A stretch of DNA of 64,000 bases from Tetraselmis striata (lineage: Eukaryota; Chlorophyta; Chlorodendrophyceae; Chlorodendrales; Chlorodendraceae): contig VCJN01001848.1 of the NCBI GenBank assembly GCA_006384855.1, forward strand, positions 40,964 through 104,963. The letters are read 5' to 3'. The notes below the pieces were generated by a model. It worked only from the letters and a program-made list of their open reading frames with translations, did no database searches and was not told the DNA's origin. The position numbers and the translations under genes are program-made. Of this stretch, positions 12,021 to 22,154 are shown piece after piece. How positions within the stretch are numbered: the stretch's first letter is position 1; each line of letters starts with the position of its first letter.

Positions 12021-12213
12021 GCGCGGCGCCAAGGCGCGGCGGCCGGGGCAGCGCGGCGCCAAGGCGCGGCGGCCGGGGCAGCGCGGCGCCAAGGCGCGGC
12101 GGCCGGGGCAGCGCGGCGCCAAGGCGCGGCGGCCGGGGCAGCGCGGCGCCAAGGCGCGGCGGCCGGGGCAGCGCGGCGCCAAGGCGCGGCGGCCGGGGCA
12201 GCGCGGCGCCAAG
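12021..12213 (+). repeat. 30-bp GC-rich tandem repeat, 6.4 copies
   Basis: Six identical 30-bp units start at 12021, 12051, 12081, 12111, 12141 and 12171. A partial seventh ends near 12213. In the frame continuous with the upstream exon-like sequence each unit encodes ARRQGAAAGA. Copies look identical, which suggests recent expansion. Confidence 0.97.
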
Positions 12214-12810
12214 ACAGCGCATACAGCGGAATCGGCGGAAAGGGATGCATTATAAGCTGTGGACGGCAGCCGCTGAAAACTATGCGGTCATGCCGCAACA
12301 ACCCCAGCACTGGCTTCTGGATACCTCTGATTTGGCTGACGGCGGCGGGCTGCGGGATGCAGGGCCGCATGACTGAGGTGGCGGTGCTGGTGAGCCCGCA
12401 GAGTCTGCATGCGGCGGAGGCGGCGCAGCCGCATAGGCACTAGACAATGCTCTTAAGCGAGCCCCAATTGTCTGCCCAGCGCCTGCCCCAATGTAACGCA
12501 CCAGCTTGGCAGCAATTGGCAGCTCTTTTGCCCCCCCTCCACCCCACAGACACACTACCAATACCAGTTTCTCATCCCGGCGGGCAGTTGATGCGTATAC
12601 CCATGCTTGTGCGTACGCGGTGCGGGGGGGGGGGGGGGGGGGGAATCACTATAGCTAAGCTAGTGATGTGAGATATGAGTGCAGCAACAGATATTGTGCA
12701 AGATATAATACGATGGCATGCAAGCGGGTCCCCGCTCTTCCACAATCATTGGCCCTGCTCCCTCTTGCCCCGCCCCCGGTGCCCTTTAGCTGCTCTCAGC
12801 ATCCCGAGTG

Positions 12811-13110
12811 GGATGGGCGGGGCAGCGGTTGCTACCGAGTGAGGCGTAGCATCGTTTGCAGTAGCAACGCAGCCTTTCCGGTGTGACGCCGCCTGGATGT
12901 AACCCAGCAGTACGCGCAAAGTGCAAGTGCAAGCTGCTGATGGCGGGGATCCCGCGCGGGGGGGGGGGGGGGGCAGCGGCTGTGGGATAGGCGCGGCAGC
13001 GGTTGCTACAGAGTGAGGCGTCGCATCGTTTGCAGTAGCAACGCAGCCTTTCCGGTTGCATAGTGTGACGCAGCCTGGATGTAACCCAGCAGTACGCGCA
13101 AAGTGCAAGT
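12811..13110 (+). repeat. Two-copy direct duplication around a poly-G tract
   Basis: About 120 bp at 12811-12932 recurs at about 12983-13110. Shared words are ggcagcggttgctac, gcatcgtttgcagtagcaac and taacccagcagtacgcgcaa. A G16 tract lies between the copies. Confidence 0.85.
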
Positions 13111-13153
13111 GTTGCACGTCCGTGTGCCCCACCCAATGACATTGCGCCCGACC

Positions 13154-13849
13154 TCACTGACGGCATGTCTCGCTCTCCTTCAGCTCCTGGGCCGTCCGCC
13201 GCCTCACCCTGCGCACCCTACCAGCCGCGCGTGCCTTCTCGGAAGCCTCGGCGGCGCGAGTCGCGTCGTGGAACGCGTCCCTGACATGGCGGAACTCCGC
13301 CCTCTTCGTGGCCGTGGTCAGGCAGGGGACTGCCCGCTGATGGGTCGCCATGCATGGGTACTTGGGGCCGCACAAAGCCGGGGTGCCGTCGCAGCAACAC
13401 TCCCAGTCCGTCCGTTGGCCGCAGTCCACGCATGACGGGCGTCCGGCCAGGACACGCACATGATAGTGCATGTGGCCGCCTCCCGCCACTGCTCGTAGTG
13501 CTCCGGTCAACATGGCGATGAGCAAGTCGGCATGTCCCGCAGGTGGCTGCGGGGCGGGTGGCGCGAGCGCAGCCTCGCTCGCCTCGACAACCCCCTCAGC
13601 CCGATCAGTCGCCTCGACCACGGCCTCCTCCGCCTCCTGACGCGGCGCACCAGGCGCATCATCGTCGCCTGGCAGGGCGTCCCCCCCCGCAACGGCGCCG
13701 TCGGCGGTGGCCGACGCCGTCGTGGCGGGGTGTTGTGAGGAGGTGGCCCTAGACATAGGTGGGGCCGGCACCGCCATGTGTTGCTCCACATGCGGTGCGG
13801 TTCCTGACGCGACAGCTCCGTCGCACCAGTACCGGCGCCGGCACCCCAC
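13154..13849 (-). CDS. Cys-rich transposon ORF
   Basis: A 231-aa minus-strand frame has a low-complexity Ala/Pro/acidic N-terminal half. A Cys/His-rich block follows: CVDCGQRTDWECCCDGTPAL, then CGPKYPC and an H. The C-terminus is Arg-rich. The order CxxC...CxxC..LC....C...H resembles zinc-binding tails of some transposases (piggyBac-type tails have a comparable layout), but the host element has CACTA ends. Splicing on this strand is possible and the start is uncertain. The product is best described as a putative zinc-binding transposon protein. Confidence 0.35.
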   Translation of the reverse strand: MGCRRRYWCDGAVASGTAPHVEQHMAVPAPPMSRATSSQHPATTASATADGAVAGGDALPGDDDAPGAPRQEAEEAVVEATDRAEGVVEASEAALAPPAPQPPAGHADLLIAMLTGALRAVAGGGHMHYHVRVLAGRPSCVDCGQRTDWECCCDGTPALCGPKYPCMATHQRAVPCLTTATKRAEFRHVRDAFHDATRAAEASEKARAAGRVRRVRRRTAQELKESETCRQ

Positions 13850-14510
13850 GCACGCCTGCTGGGCTTACCACCAACCGGCATGTTTCCTTTGGGAGGCGGT
13901 TCATCCGCGTCGGAGGTGAGCGGCGGTGCCTGTGTGGGTGTGGATACTGCCCGGCCATTAGGGCTCCCGCCGCCTGTCGCTCCGCCGACCCACGCCGCGG
14001 CGTGTGCTGCGCCCCGCATAGTCGCCTCGAATATAATATACATGACGCGGGGACGGGGGGGGATTCGTGCGTTTCGTATGTCGGCGGAAAGGCGTGCGAA
14101 GCTGCGGCTGGCGAAGGTGGTGGAAGTAAGCGTGGCGGCGTCGGCGGCGTATTACCGTGCGTGCATGCGTGCGCAACCCCGCGGCAGCAAGCGCCGGACT
14201 CGGCGTGTGCCAGCGGCAGAGCTGCGAAGCCATGGACACGGTACGGGATGCCAAGTCTGGCTAAGCAACTGCCGAGGCTGGCGGCTTAACCCCCATGTCC
14301 GGCGGTTGAGGGACGGAAAGTGCGTAGAAGTTGATCGGGAAAGCGGGCATATAAGCCTGGCTATGCTAGGTTCCTATTAAGTAATGGCGGTTTGTGCTAA
14401 GTAATTCGTAGGGGTAGACCATGCAGCGCAGGTAGGGGGCGGTATAAATGAGGCCGGGCACATATACTGCTCCACGAAACGACACTGTCGCACGTGTAGT
14501 TGAATAGACG

Positions 14511-14660
14511 CCCCCCCCCCCCCCCCCCCCGCCGGGTCGGCCCGCCGGGTCGGCCCGCCGACCCGCCACGGCATGTAATATTTGTCATGCATCGCCGGGG
14601 TATGTGTGAGTGGATGCCCCGCCGCCACATCCCCCCCCCACCCCCCCCCCCCCCCCCCCC
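14511..14660. repeat. Two poly-C tracts
   Basis: C20 at 14511-14530 and C9-A-C20 at 14631-14660, within the CACTA element. Between them is a short ccgccgggtcgg duplication. Confidence 0.95.
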
Positions 14661-14744
14661 ATTTACACTTGTGCACTCATTAAGTTTGGGCTGGTTTCGG
14701 AGCAGTACATGTACGTATGTATATACATACAATGGAACGTAGGA

Positions 14745-15911
14745 CCTGCGCGGAAAGAGGCGGGGCTGGCGGAGTGCGTTGGGGGTGCGTAGAGTAGCGT
14801 GTTGGTGAGATTCGGGGTGCATCGGACGCCGGATGCCCATCCACCCAGCGTAAAAGACGCGTAATATTCACACTATATATATTCACACGCAAATGTGTGA
14901 AAACCGGACATTCCGTGCCGGATGGGTGGGAATACGGCGTCCGATGCAGCCAAAACCCCAGCAACACGCTATTCTGTGCACCGCCAATGCACTCCGCCAG
15001 CACCGCCTCATTCTCTGTCGATTTCGAAAACGCCTTCACATTACCCACCGCTAATTGCAATTGCCACCGTGTAATGTTGTCACGATGTGCGCACACAACA
15101 ACACTTACTACCGGTTCCGACGCGGATGGAGGCGAGGCTTGCGGAGTGCGTTGGGGGTGCGTAGAGTAGCGTGCTGCAAATAATTGGGGTGCATCGGACG
15201 CCGGATGCCCACCCACCCGGCGTAAAAGACGCGTAATATTCACACTTTATTAACACACAAATGTGTGAAAACCGGACATTCCGTGCCGGATGGGTGGGAA
15301 TACGGCGTCCGATGCAGCCAAAACCCCAGCAACACGCTATTCTGTGCACCGCCAATGCACTCCGCCAGCACCGCCACATTCTCTGTCGATTTCGAAAACG
15401 CCTTCACATTATCCACCGCTAATTGCAATTGCCACCGTGTAATGTTGTCACGATGTGCGCACACAACAACACTTACTACCGGTTCCGACGCGGATGGAGG
15501 CGAGGCTTGCGGAGTGCGTTGGGGGTGCGTAGAGTAGCGTGCTGCAAATAATTGGGGTGCATCGGACGCCGGATGCCCATCCACCCGGCGTAAAAGACGC
15601 GTAATATTCACACTGCTTTATTAACACACAAATGTGTGAAAACCGGACATTCCGTGCCGGATGGGTGGGAATACGGCGTCCGATGCAGCCAAAACCCCAG
15701 CAACACGCTATTCTATGCACCGCCAATGCACTCCGCCAACACCGCCTCATTCTCTGTCGATTTCGAAAACGCCTTCACATTATCCACCGCTAATAATTGC
15801 AATTGCCACCGTGTAATGTTGTCACGATGTGCGCACACAGCAACACTTACTACCGGTTCCGACGCGGATGGAGGCGAGGCTTGCGGAGTGCACTTGCGGT
15901 GCACAGACTAG
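14745..15911. repeat. Foldback satellite: about three 370-bp units
   Basis: The landmark atgtgtgaaaaccgg occurs at about 14895, 15263 and 15634 (spacings 368 and 371). Within each unit the two halves are imperfect inverted copies. ggcgtccgatgca on the left is answered by tgcatcggacgcc on the right. The similarity extends outward to the gtgtgaa ends and inward through the cactccgc..gcctc blocks. Each unit is therefore a roughly 340-bp imperfect palindrome, and the units are repeated head-to-tail. A truncated half-unit starts the array. It lies within the CACTA element. Confidence 0.88.
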
Positions 15912-16011
15912 CGGGAGACTAGACCCATTGTCGCTTATTTACAAGCACGGGCGGTGCTGCCAGACCTGATCGTCTACGGCCGATATAATATTCACACTAT
16001 ATTAATATCGG

Positions 16012-16048
16012 TGCACACCGCCGCACACCGCCGCACACCGCCGCACAA
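16012..16048 (+). repeat. 10-bp tandem repeat
   Basis: Three to four consecutive copies of ccgcacaccg. Similar words (ccgcacatcg) occur near the left end of the same transposon, so these may be subterminal motifs. Confidence 0.75.
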
Positions 16049-16624
16049 CGCTGCGCGCGCACATTCGTCGCACACATTATCCCGGATTCACTCGCCGTAT
16101 CCATTACGCCGTGCTACTTCAACAATAAACATTGCGAAATTACACCGACACAATGCCGCACCGACTAGCTCTTGACAATACGTGCATATAAATAGTAGTG
16201 GCGCAGTGCTCCTCGCCTCCGATTTGTCGTTGACTGCTGCGGAAGGCGGTCGTCGACTGGGTGTTAGTTTCTCCACCTCGGCCGCCCCCCCCCCCCCCCT
16301 TCACCGCTCACAGCGCCATGGCCGACCTCGCCCCCCCGGGCAAAAGTGGGCGGCGAGCCTTGTTGTCTCGCGTGTCCGCGCCGCCGGCATCGAGGAGGAC
16401 GAGAAAGACATGAGGAAACGCGTGACAAGGTGGGCGCGCAACAAAACACTCCATCCTCCGCATTAGCACGCACCCACTCGTGGCTAACTTGTGCCGCGCG
16501 CAGGTTCGTCCGGGAGCGCCGTAAGGCCCACCTCAACGCCAAGGCTTCCACAGTGCCAGCGGCGCAACTCGTGGTGGCCGAGGAGGCCGCATCCTCAGCC
16601 GCTTAAAGGCGAAACGATTGTGGC

Positions 16625-16894
16625 TTGTTGTGGGTGTCTGGGCACAGGGGGCGTCCCGACGCGAAGGTAAGGAAGCTCATGGCGGCGTCGTCGACGGCAC
16701 AGCCTCCCGGGGTGGTGAAGACACTGACGGATGACAAGAAGCGGAAGAGGCCAGTGAAGAAACGCCGAGGTAAGAAACTGACGGTCGCGGAGTCGGAGGC
16801 GGAGTCGGAGGCGCAGGCGGAGGCGGAGGCGGAGGCAGCGAGATCGTCGAAGCGGAGGGTCCCCCGGGCACGCAAGAACAAGAACAAGCAGTAG
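16625..16894 (+). CDS. Small basic ORF with nuclear-localisation-like clusters
   Basis: The frame encodes about 89 aa with KKRKRPVKKRRGKK, then an acidic Glu/Ala repeat (ESEAESEAQAEAEAEAE), then RSSKRRVPRARKNKNK. The start at 16625 is not an optimal context and may be an internal exon; M at 16679 is an alternative. It lies near the right end of the CACTA element. The basic blocks would suit a DNA- or RNA-binding nuclear protein. No domain is recognised. Confidence 0.3.
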   Translation: MLWVSGHRGRPDAKVRKLMAASSTAQPPGVVKTLTDDKKRKRPVKKRRGKKLTVAESEAESEAQAEAEAEAARSSKRRVPRARKNKNKQ

Positions 16895-17567
16895 CCCCCC
16901 CCCCCCCTTACCCCCCCCCCCCCCCCAAGGCGGGAGCGGCTGGCGGCGAGGGGGGGCGGGGGGGGGCGGGGCGGGCGTGGTCCCCCCGCCCCCGCACCCC
17001 CCCCCCCCCCCGGGCCACATTCCCCGATGGCAGCTGTCGCGAACATTGTAATTCAATCATTCTTCGGCAGACCGCTGCCTGCCCCCGCCCTCCCCCTCGC
17101 GAATATTTATGTAACGTGAGCACTCTTTGGCGAAACATGGCAGCCAAACCGCCCATCTGATGACCTTTGATCGGACGGCTGGCAGGCCCGTTCAGCAGTA
17201 CTAGCTATAATGTACACAAAATTCCCGAGTGTTACCAAATACGTACGGCTGCGATTTGCGCTCCCATGTACTAATAGTCGTAGTTATCCACAGGACGACT
17301 AGGGTTCGTACTAGATACCCGGTACCGGCTTAATAAATATATCGCGTACTACCCGGTACTACGCGGACAACCTTGTACCTTATACGTCAGTGCCATGTAA
17401 CGCTTGACCGGGCTGGTACGACTACCAGAATGATGACAAAAAGGATTTATCGCCCGCCGGCAATAACGCCGGATGTACTCGCACGTAACTGGATGGACGT
17501 GCCGCCACCAGCAGCAGCCTTCACGGATAAATAATAGTCGCTAGTAGTAGTGCTTCGTCACCCGTAT

Positions 17568-17589
17568 GTCACATCTGAATCTCACAGTG
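17568..17589 (-). repeat. Right TIR of CACTA-like element
   Basis: 22-bp exact inverted copy of 9942-9963, ending CTCACAGTG and followed by the CAT duplication at 17590-17592. Confidence 0.92.
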
Positions 17590-17820
17590 CATGCACTGCT
17601 GTATTGTGCGGTAAACATTGCGGTGTACGCTACGAAGAGACAGCAAATATATACTCGGATAGCAATCGCCACGTTTCGAGTTGCAAATCACACCATGTGC
17701 TGGCTATATATAGTCCACTATGCCATCATGATTTGCGCTGGAATAGCCACCATGTTGGGCAGCGTCCGGGCGTTGCCGTGCGATTTCAGTGCTATACTTG
17801 ATTTCGGAGCAGCAACAGCC
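17590..17820 (+). repeat. 378-bp satellite unit, continuation after the CACTA insertion
   Basis: Sequence resumes exactly where the fifth unit was broken at 9941 (gcactgc.gtattg...gcggtaaacattgcgg) and continues through tttcgagttgcaaatc. Similarity ends near 17820. Confidence 0.88.
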
Positions 17821-17875
17821 CGGTGGCAGGACATCAAGACATGCCTACTACTCTTTTTGGTATAGTAGGTCGCTC

Positions 17876-18960
17876 GTAAATCCGGGCCGTTCTTTCCACA
17901 AACCGCATTAGCAAGTGAATCCGGTAGCGCGGCGGCGGTGGCGCAGAGATTGAAAGACCACACAATATGATAGATGCATCTGTGTGTGCAAGGCAATAGC
18001 CATACAATGATGGTGATGTTCATGAAAATGTTAAAATTATAACACAGGGCAGCCTTGTGTGAAAATTGTGCACAATGCTTTATTTGCACCAGCAGTGTGC
18101 ATGGTCCCCACCCCTGTCCCTGCCCTTTACATGTGCTACAATGACTACGGCTGGCATTGGCAAACGATACAATAGTACTAAGCGCCTCCAGTGGCCGACT
18201 CCGCAGCCGCAGCCGCGGTGGCGGGTGATGCCGCCGACGCTGACGCCGACACCGTCGGGGCCGTCGCTCTCTGTTGCGGATGCCCGCCTCGCATGCATGC
18301 CCTCGAGTGCTTGCCTGGCTAGGTGCTTGTCCATGTTCTTGAGCTTTTGCCGGCCGTTGGGCTTGAGCTTGTATGATGTGCTTCAACCCATCTGCCTTGA
18401 GCTCGCATGCTTGCGGTTGTAAGGAAACATTTGTCAGTGACACACAATACAGTTGCAGCTTGCAACAACGAAAAGGGCAAGATGTACCTACCTCGCAGAT
18501 GGGCAGCACGACGTGATAGACGTCATGCAACTCTTTGTGGCGCCGTCCGGCTCCAAGTTGTCCACCACGGTGCACGCACAAGTCCGGGTTGAACCACGCC
18601 ACCGACTTCTTCCGGTTGGTGTAGTACTCTCACTCCACCCTGGACTCGCATGTCAAGGCATCATCACAAACAAAGGTGTCGCGAAAGGGGGGAACCGATC
18701 CTCTGGCAAGGGCGCGGAGCCTGTGCATAGGAACTGGTCCTGACGACGACGACGCCATGGTGGCGCGCATGCGCTAGTATGTGAGAGTTGGCGGCCATCA
18801 TCGGTTGCTGGCAGGCGTTGTAAGTGTGATGAGGAGCGGTCGTCAGTCGGTATGACTAGGTAGCTGGAAGGTAGCTCGGTTTGCATGCGGGCGAGCACGG
18901 TGGCAGCAGCGGCGGCGGCGCAGGATAAGGACAAACGGGAGGAGCACAAGGGGCGCTGGA
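17876..18960 (-). pseudogene. Harbinger-internal coding fragments, unrecognised
   Basis: On the minus strand, protein-like pieces include VAWFNPDLCVHRGG through HKELHDVYHVVLPICE, which ends at a good donor (gtaggt). Further on is KLKPNGRQKLKNMDKHLARQ. An upstream piece reads PEDRFPPFATPLFV. Stops separate them in a single frame, so either introns or decay must be assumed. Their position between the satellite and the right TIR suggests they belong to the Harbinger-like element. No DDE or Myb motif is visible. Confidence 0.35.
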
Positions 18961-19040
18961 AGGCTGCATACTGCTGAAAGTACTAATTACAAAATAATTT
19001 TAAAAACAAACCCTCCCCCCTCCGTTTCCACGGATAATAT

Positions 19041-19073
19041 TGACCTAAACCATGCCATTTTGTCGGAATGGCC
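19041..19073 (-). repeat. Right terminal inverted repeat of Harbinger-like element
   Basis: Inverted match (31/33) to 8041-8073, ending CGGAATGGCC and followed by TAA at 19074-19076. Confidence 0.85.
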
Positions 19074-19296
19074 TAATCCAGCTGAGGGTCGATTTTTCGG
19101 CGGTGAGCTTTATTGCCGTACGGGTACCCGAATAGTGCAGCGGATCGGCCCCATAGGTGCATGACCAAAATCGCTTATCTACTGGAATGTACTACTTAGT
19201 ACTATAATCCACCCACGTGCCGCACCCACCCGCCCACCCACCCGCCCACGGTCCTTAATTACACAGCCGTCCGATTACGATCTCACGGTTGGGAGG

Positions 19297-19675
19297 CTAT
19301 GAGTACTGGTACTCGCTACTCGCTGCTGGTAATGGAAAGAAAACTCTGGTACTTCAAAGCCCTGGCAATGCGAACGCTCGCTGCTAGTACAAGTACTCGC
19401 TGCTGGAACTGCTGGTAATGATGGTATTGGTACTTGTACTCGCTACGCGCTGCTGGTAATGGAAAAAAAATTCTGGTACTTCAAAGCGCTGGCAATGCGA
19501 ACGCTCGCTGCTGGTACTGGTACTCGCTACTCGCTGTTGGTACTGATGGTACTGGTACTGGTACTCGCTAGTCGCTGCTGGTTATGGAAAAAAAACTCTG
19601 GTACTTCAAGCGCTGGCAATGCAACGCTCGCTGCTGGTACTTCAAAGCGCTGGCAATGCAATTCATGGAATTGTA
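19297..19675 (+). repeat. Degenerate tandem repeat rich in ctggtactcgct
   Basis: Irregular units of about 90-140 bp contain ctggtactcgctactcgctgctggt, aatggaaa.aaaactctggtacttcaaagc and ctggcaatgcgaacgctcgctgct. At least three copies with indels are present. Confidence 0.85.
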
Positions 19676-19937
19676 GGCCAGTGTTATGGAACCCGTTCTT
19701 TTAAAATTTTCTGAAAAATCGATGCATCGCTGATTCAACTGTCAAGTTACTTCATAGCTATATATGACGGCAACCTTTCTTTTGCTGGCAACCTTTCGTC
19801 ACATTTGCTTTTAGTACTGCTTTTAGTGCGCATATGTCAAAGCAGTGATGTAAGGAAAAAATATACGAGATTCCATCACTACAGCGCTGTCGTAGGATTG
19901 GTCAATATCAACGACAGGGTGTACATACATACGTTCC

Positions 19938-20335
19938 GCAGCAGGTTTTTTGCCCGGCCCCGGAACATGAGTGGCAACAGTGAAACCCTTGCACGTCTAT
20001 GACAGCCGCTTATACCTTCAATAACCTGGATGTTAGGCGCCGATCCAGGGTTGGAAAGCCCTCGATCGGTAGGCGACGCTCCGTTACTATAGTCATAAAT
20101 CAACTTGCCTAAGCATTCCGCAAGACTAAGGGCAAGTGACTGGATTTTCAACACTGTTGGAACAGTGGATCACCGTCTAAGACACTGCTGGCATCAAAAT
20201 ACCCGGCACCGACCACGAAAGGTCTGCTCTGCTGGGACCAGTCTGGGCGTCGGCCCATTTGAGTAATGCGAGTTGGGTCAAGCCCCATCCCGCGGGTATT
20301 CTTAGATCATAAATCATAAGTCGCTAGTCGCTAGC
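19938..20335 (+). repeat. Dispersed repeat family B, copy 1
   Basis: Contains taggcgacgctccgtta, ttggatcaccgtctaa-like, acccggcac.gaccacgaaaggtc and ggcgtcggcccatt. The same order of blocks recurs at 31935-32160 and 32505-32600, and partly at 33598-33662. Near 32.5 kb the family abuts a non-LTR retrotransposon remnant, so it may be a retrotransposon untranslated end. Confidence 0.65.
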
Positions 20336-22154
20336 CATAATAGAGGCCCCTATTGCGACTCTTATTCATGGTTCATCCGTCCCCGCTCGTATCTGCAGCG
20401 ACAATTATTGAATCATCGTCCCCCGCTCGTCGCTGCTGAATGCTTCGTGCTCGGAATTTTTTGTTTATCGTACAGGTACGCGCGGGTAGCGGGTAGTCTA
20501 ATGTAAGCCTGTCGTTCCCGCGCCACGATCGTCGTCGGCGGCGTAGCAGGCCAGCAACAGCTATTTCAGCCAGCAACAGCAGGCTAGCGAACTTATTCTG
20601 GCAACACTATTTCCGCGCCAAGTTGAGCTGCGAAGCAGGAGCCAACGACGCGCAGCAGCCCATCCTTGCTCCTGCTACGAATACTGTAGGTACCAGTAGC
20701 TGCCTGCTGCGCGCGTCCGTTGTTTCCGCGAGTCAGGCACGAGCAGGAAGCGGCTCCCCCCCCCCCCCCCCCCCCGGCCGCTAATCCGGGCCGCTGCTTT
20801 CCCCGTCGACCTGATCGAGCAGCCCCGCGCACCCACCCAGGCGCAGGCCGCTTGCTGCCGCCGGAGGTGTGCGTACCCCCGACAGGCGAGCGTACATTAA
20901 CAGGCAAGCTGCCCCCCCCCCCCCCCCCCTTCCCGGCCTCCCTTCCTCGCTTGGCCCGGTCCGCTCGTGCCAGGCAGGCCTGCCGCCCCCTGATACGTTC
21001 CGGGGGGCGGCGGCCGCGCGAACCGCAGCTGCGCCGCTTCTGCGATGTGGGACTGTAGCCGGGCCTGCACAGGTACCCCCGCACATCTGCTGCCACAGGG
21101 GCTCCTCTAGGCAGTGGGGACAACTGCTTGGTAGGGAGGGGGTGTGCGACTCGTAGGAGTGTGTGTGGGCGCGGTCGGAGCTCTGACGCCGTCTCACCTG
21201 CCCTGCGCTTCGGCCTGTTTTTAATTCACACTTGAGTGGCTGATGTATACGCGTGCATAGTCAAGTCACCGCACCTCCGGCCTTGCTTCCGCCATAAGTA
21301 AGCGAGTTCTAGATCGCCCCGATATTTTCAAAGGAATTACACTATCCAGATGAGTACGCTTGAATTTGTGTTTGCGGTCATGTGGAGTGACGGCTCTGGT
21401 TTGGACGACGGAGATGGCAGCAGCCCCGGGGACTCAAGTGCAGGACCGCCACTGTGCCCAGGTTCCGGGCTTGTCGCTGGCGGGGCGGGGAACATGCGGC
21501 ATGGCGGTCACATCAGGCCTGCGCCTGGACGGACCGCTCCGCGTATCTGCTGCGGCAGGGGGCTGCAGCACGCGTTGGGGGGGGCGGCAGCTAGATAGAG
21601 GTGCCACCGCGCGCTGGGCGGGGCGGTCCCGGCACCCCGCCCCTCGTCCGCAGCGGCAGTGTTGGCGCTGTGGTGCCAAAATGATTGGAAGGGGGGGGGG
21701 GGGGGGGGCTTAAGTAGGTACTCCGTGGATAGGTACTTCGTTGGGTGCATCAAGAGGACACAAGTGGCCCGGGGTGGAGGGGTAGAGGGGGGGGCACCTG
21801 GCCATTACCCCAATTGGCGCGTCGCTGGCGCCCCCAAAGGAAGCCTGTGGTGATGTTGTTGAGTGGCAGCCCTGGTGTGCAGGGGTGTTGGCGCCATGGT
21901 GGCACAAAAGAGAGAGAGCCGGGGCAGGGGGGGGGGGGGGAGGGGGGGAGAAATGATGCGATCGGAGACCATGATGCGATTGCCGGCAAAAGGGCACATC
22001 ACCGACGAGTGCTGCTGACGAGATGCCCCCCCCCCCCCCCACCCCCCCCCTGTCGCACAGGTGCAAAGGGAGCTTTGCTGCGGGGGAGGGGCTCGGGGGC
22101 GGGGAGACAGCAGGCAAGGCTAGGCAGCGGAGCTGGGCGTTGCGGCGGGCGGCG
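20336..22154. other. Upstream flank of RWDD1, rich in poly-C/poly-G
   Basis: Contains C20 at 20756-20775, C18 at 20912-20929, G18 at 21691-21708, a G13 run near 21928 and a C15 run at 22026-22040. GC-rich frames on both strands are low-complexity shadows. The last few hundred bases should hold the RWDD1 promoter and 5' UTR, but no TATA box or other element is convincing. Confidence 0.45.

Larger units (their letters stand above)
9942..17589. mobile_element. CACTA/EnSpm-like DNA transposon, 7,648 bp, complete
   Basis: Perfect 22-bp terminal inverted repeats (9942-9963 and 17568-17589) begin CACTGTGAG. They are flanked by the direct repeat CAT at 9939-9941 and 17590-17592. Removing the element plus one CAT restores the satellite unit (gtatacat joined to gcactgc), which proves insertion into the array. 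CACTA-type ends with a 3-bp duplication define the EnSpm/CACTA superfamily. Internal cargo includes a zinc-finger-like ORF, a Tudor-like ORF, a Cys-rich minus-strand ORF and a basic ORF. No TNP2-type transposase is recognisable by eye, so autonomy is unknown. Confidence 0.88.
8041..19073. mobile_element. PIF/Harbinger-like DNA transposon, carrying a nested CACTA element
   Basis: The two ends form inverted repeats of 33 bp (8041-8073 and 19041-19073) that match at 31 of 33 positions and begin GGCCATTCCG. They are flanked by a TAA direct repeat at 8038-8040 and 19074-19076. A 3-bp TWA target duplication with termini starting GGC is the known signature of the PIF/Harbinger superfamily. After subtracting the 7.65-kb CACTA insertion, about 3.4 kb remains, of which about 1.6 kb is a 378-bp satellite. 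Open frames are present near the right end on the minus strand. I cannot recognise a Harbinger DDE transposase, so the copy is probably non-autonomous. Confidence 0.75.

Noticed and set aside
11571..12212. Long minus-strand ORF (213 aa) of repeated GRRALAPRCP units
   Set aside because: It is the antisense reading of the perfect 30-bp repeat plus a poly-C/G tract. Similar long frames exist on the other strand, so it is a shadow.
12021..12213. Possible CRISPR or minisatellite array with 30-bp repeats
   Set aside because: Units are contiguous with no spacers, so it is a simple tandem repeat.
13507..14043. Arg-rich minus-strand ORF of 178 aa
   Set aside because: It overlaps the Cys-rich ORF in another frame and has shadow-like composition (Arg/Pro from GC-rich antisense).
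14745..15911. Possible CRISPR-like array (regular repeats)
   Set aside because: Units are about 370 bp, almost entirely repeated with no unique spacers, and internally palindromic. The setting is a eukaryotic transposon.
17718..18602. Single 294-aa minus-strand gene
   Set aside because: Its second half is antisense to the 378-bp satellite and to non-coding sequence. Only the first about 40 residues look protein-like.
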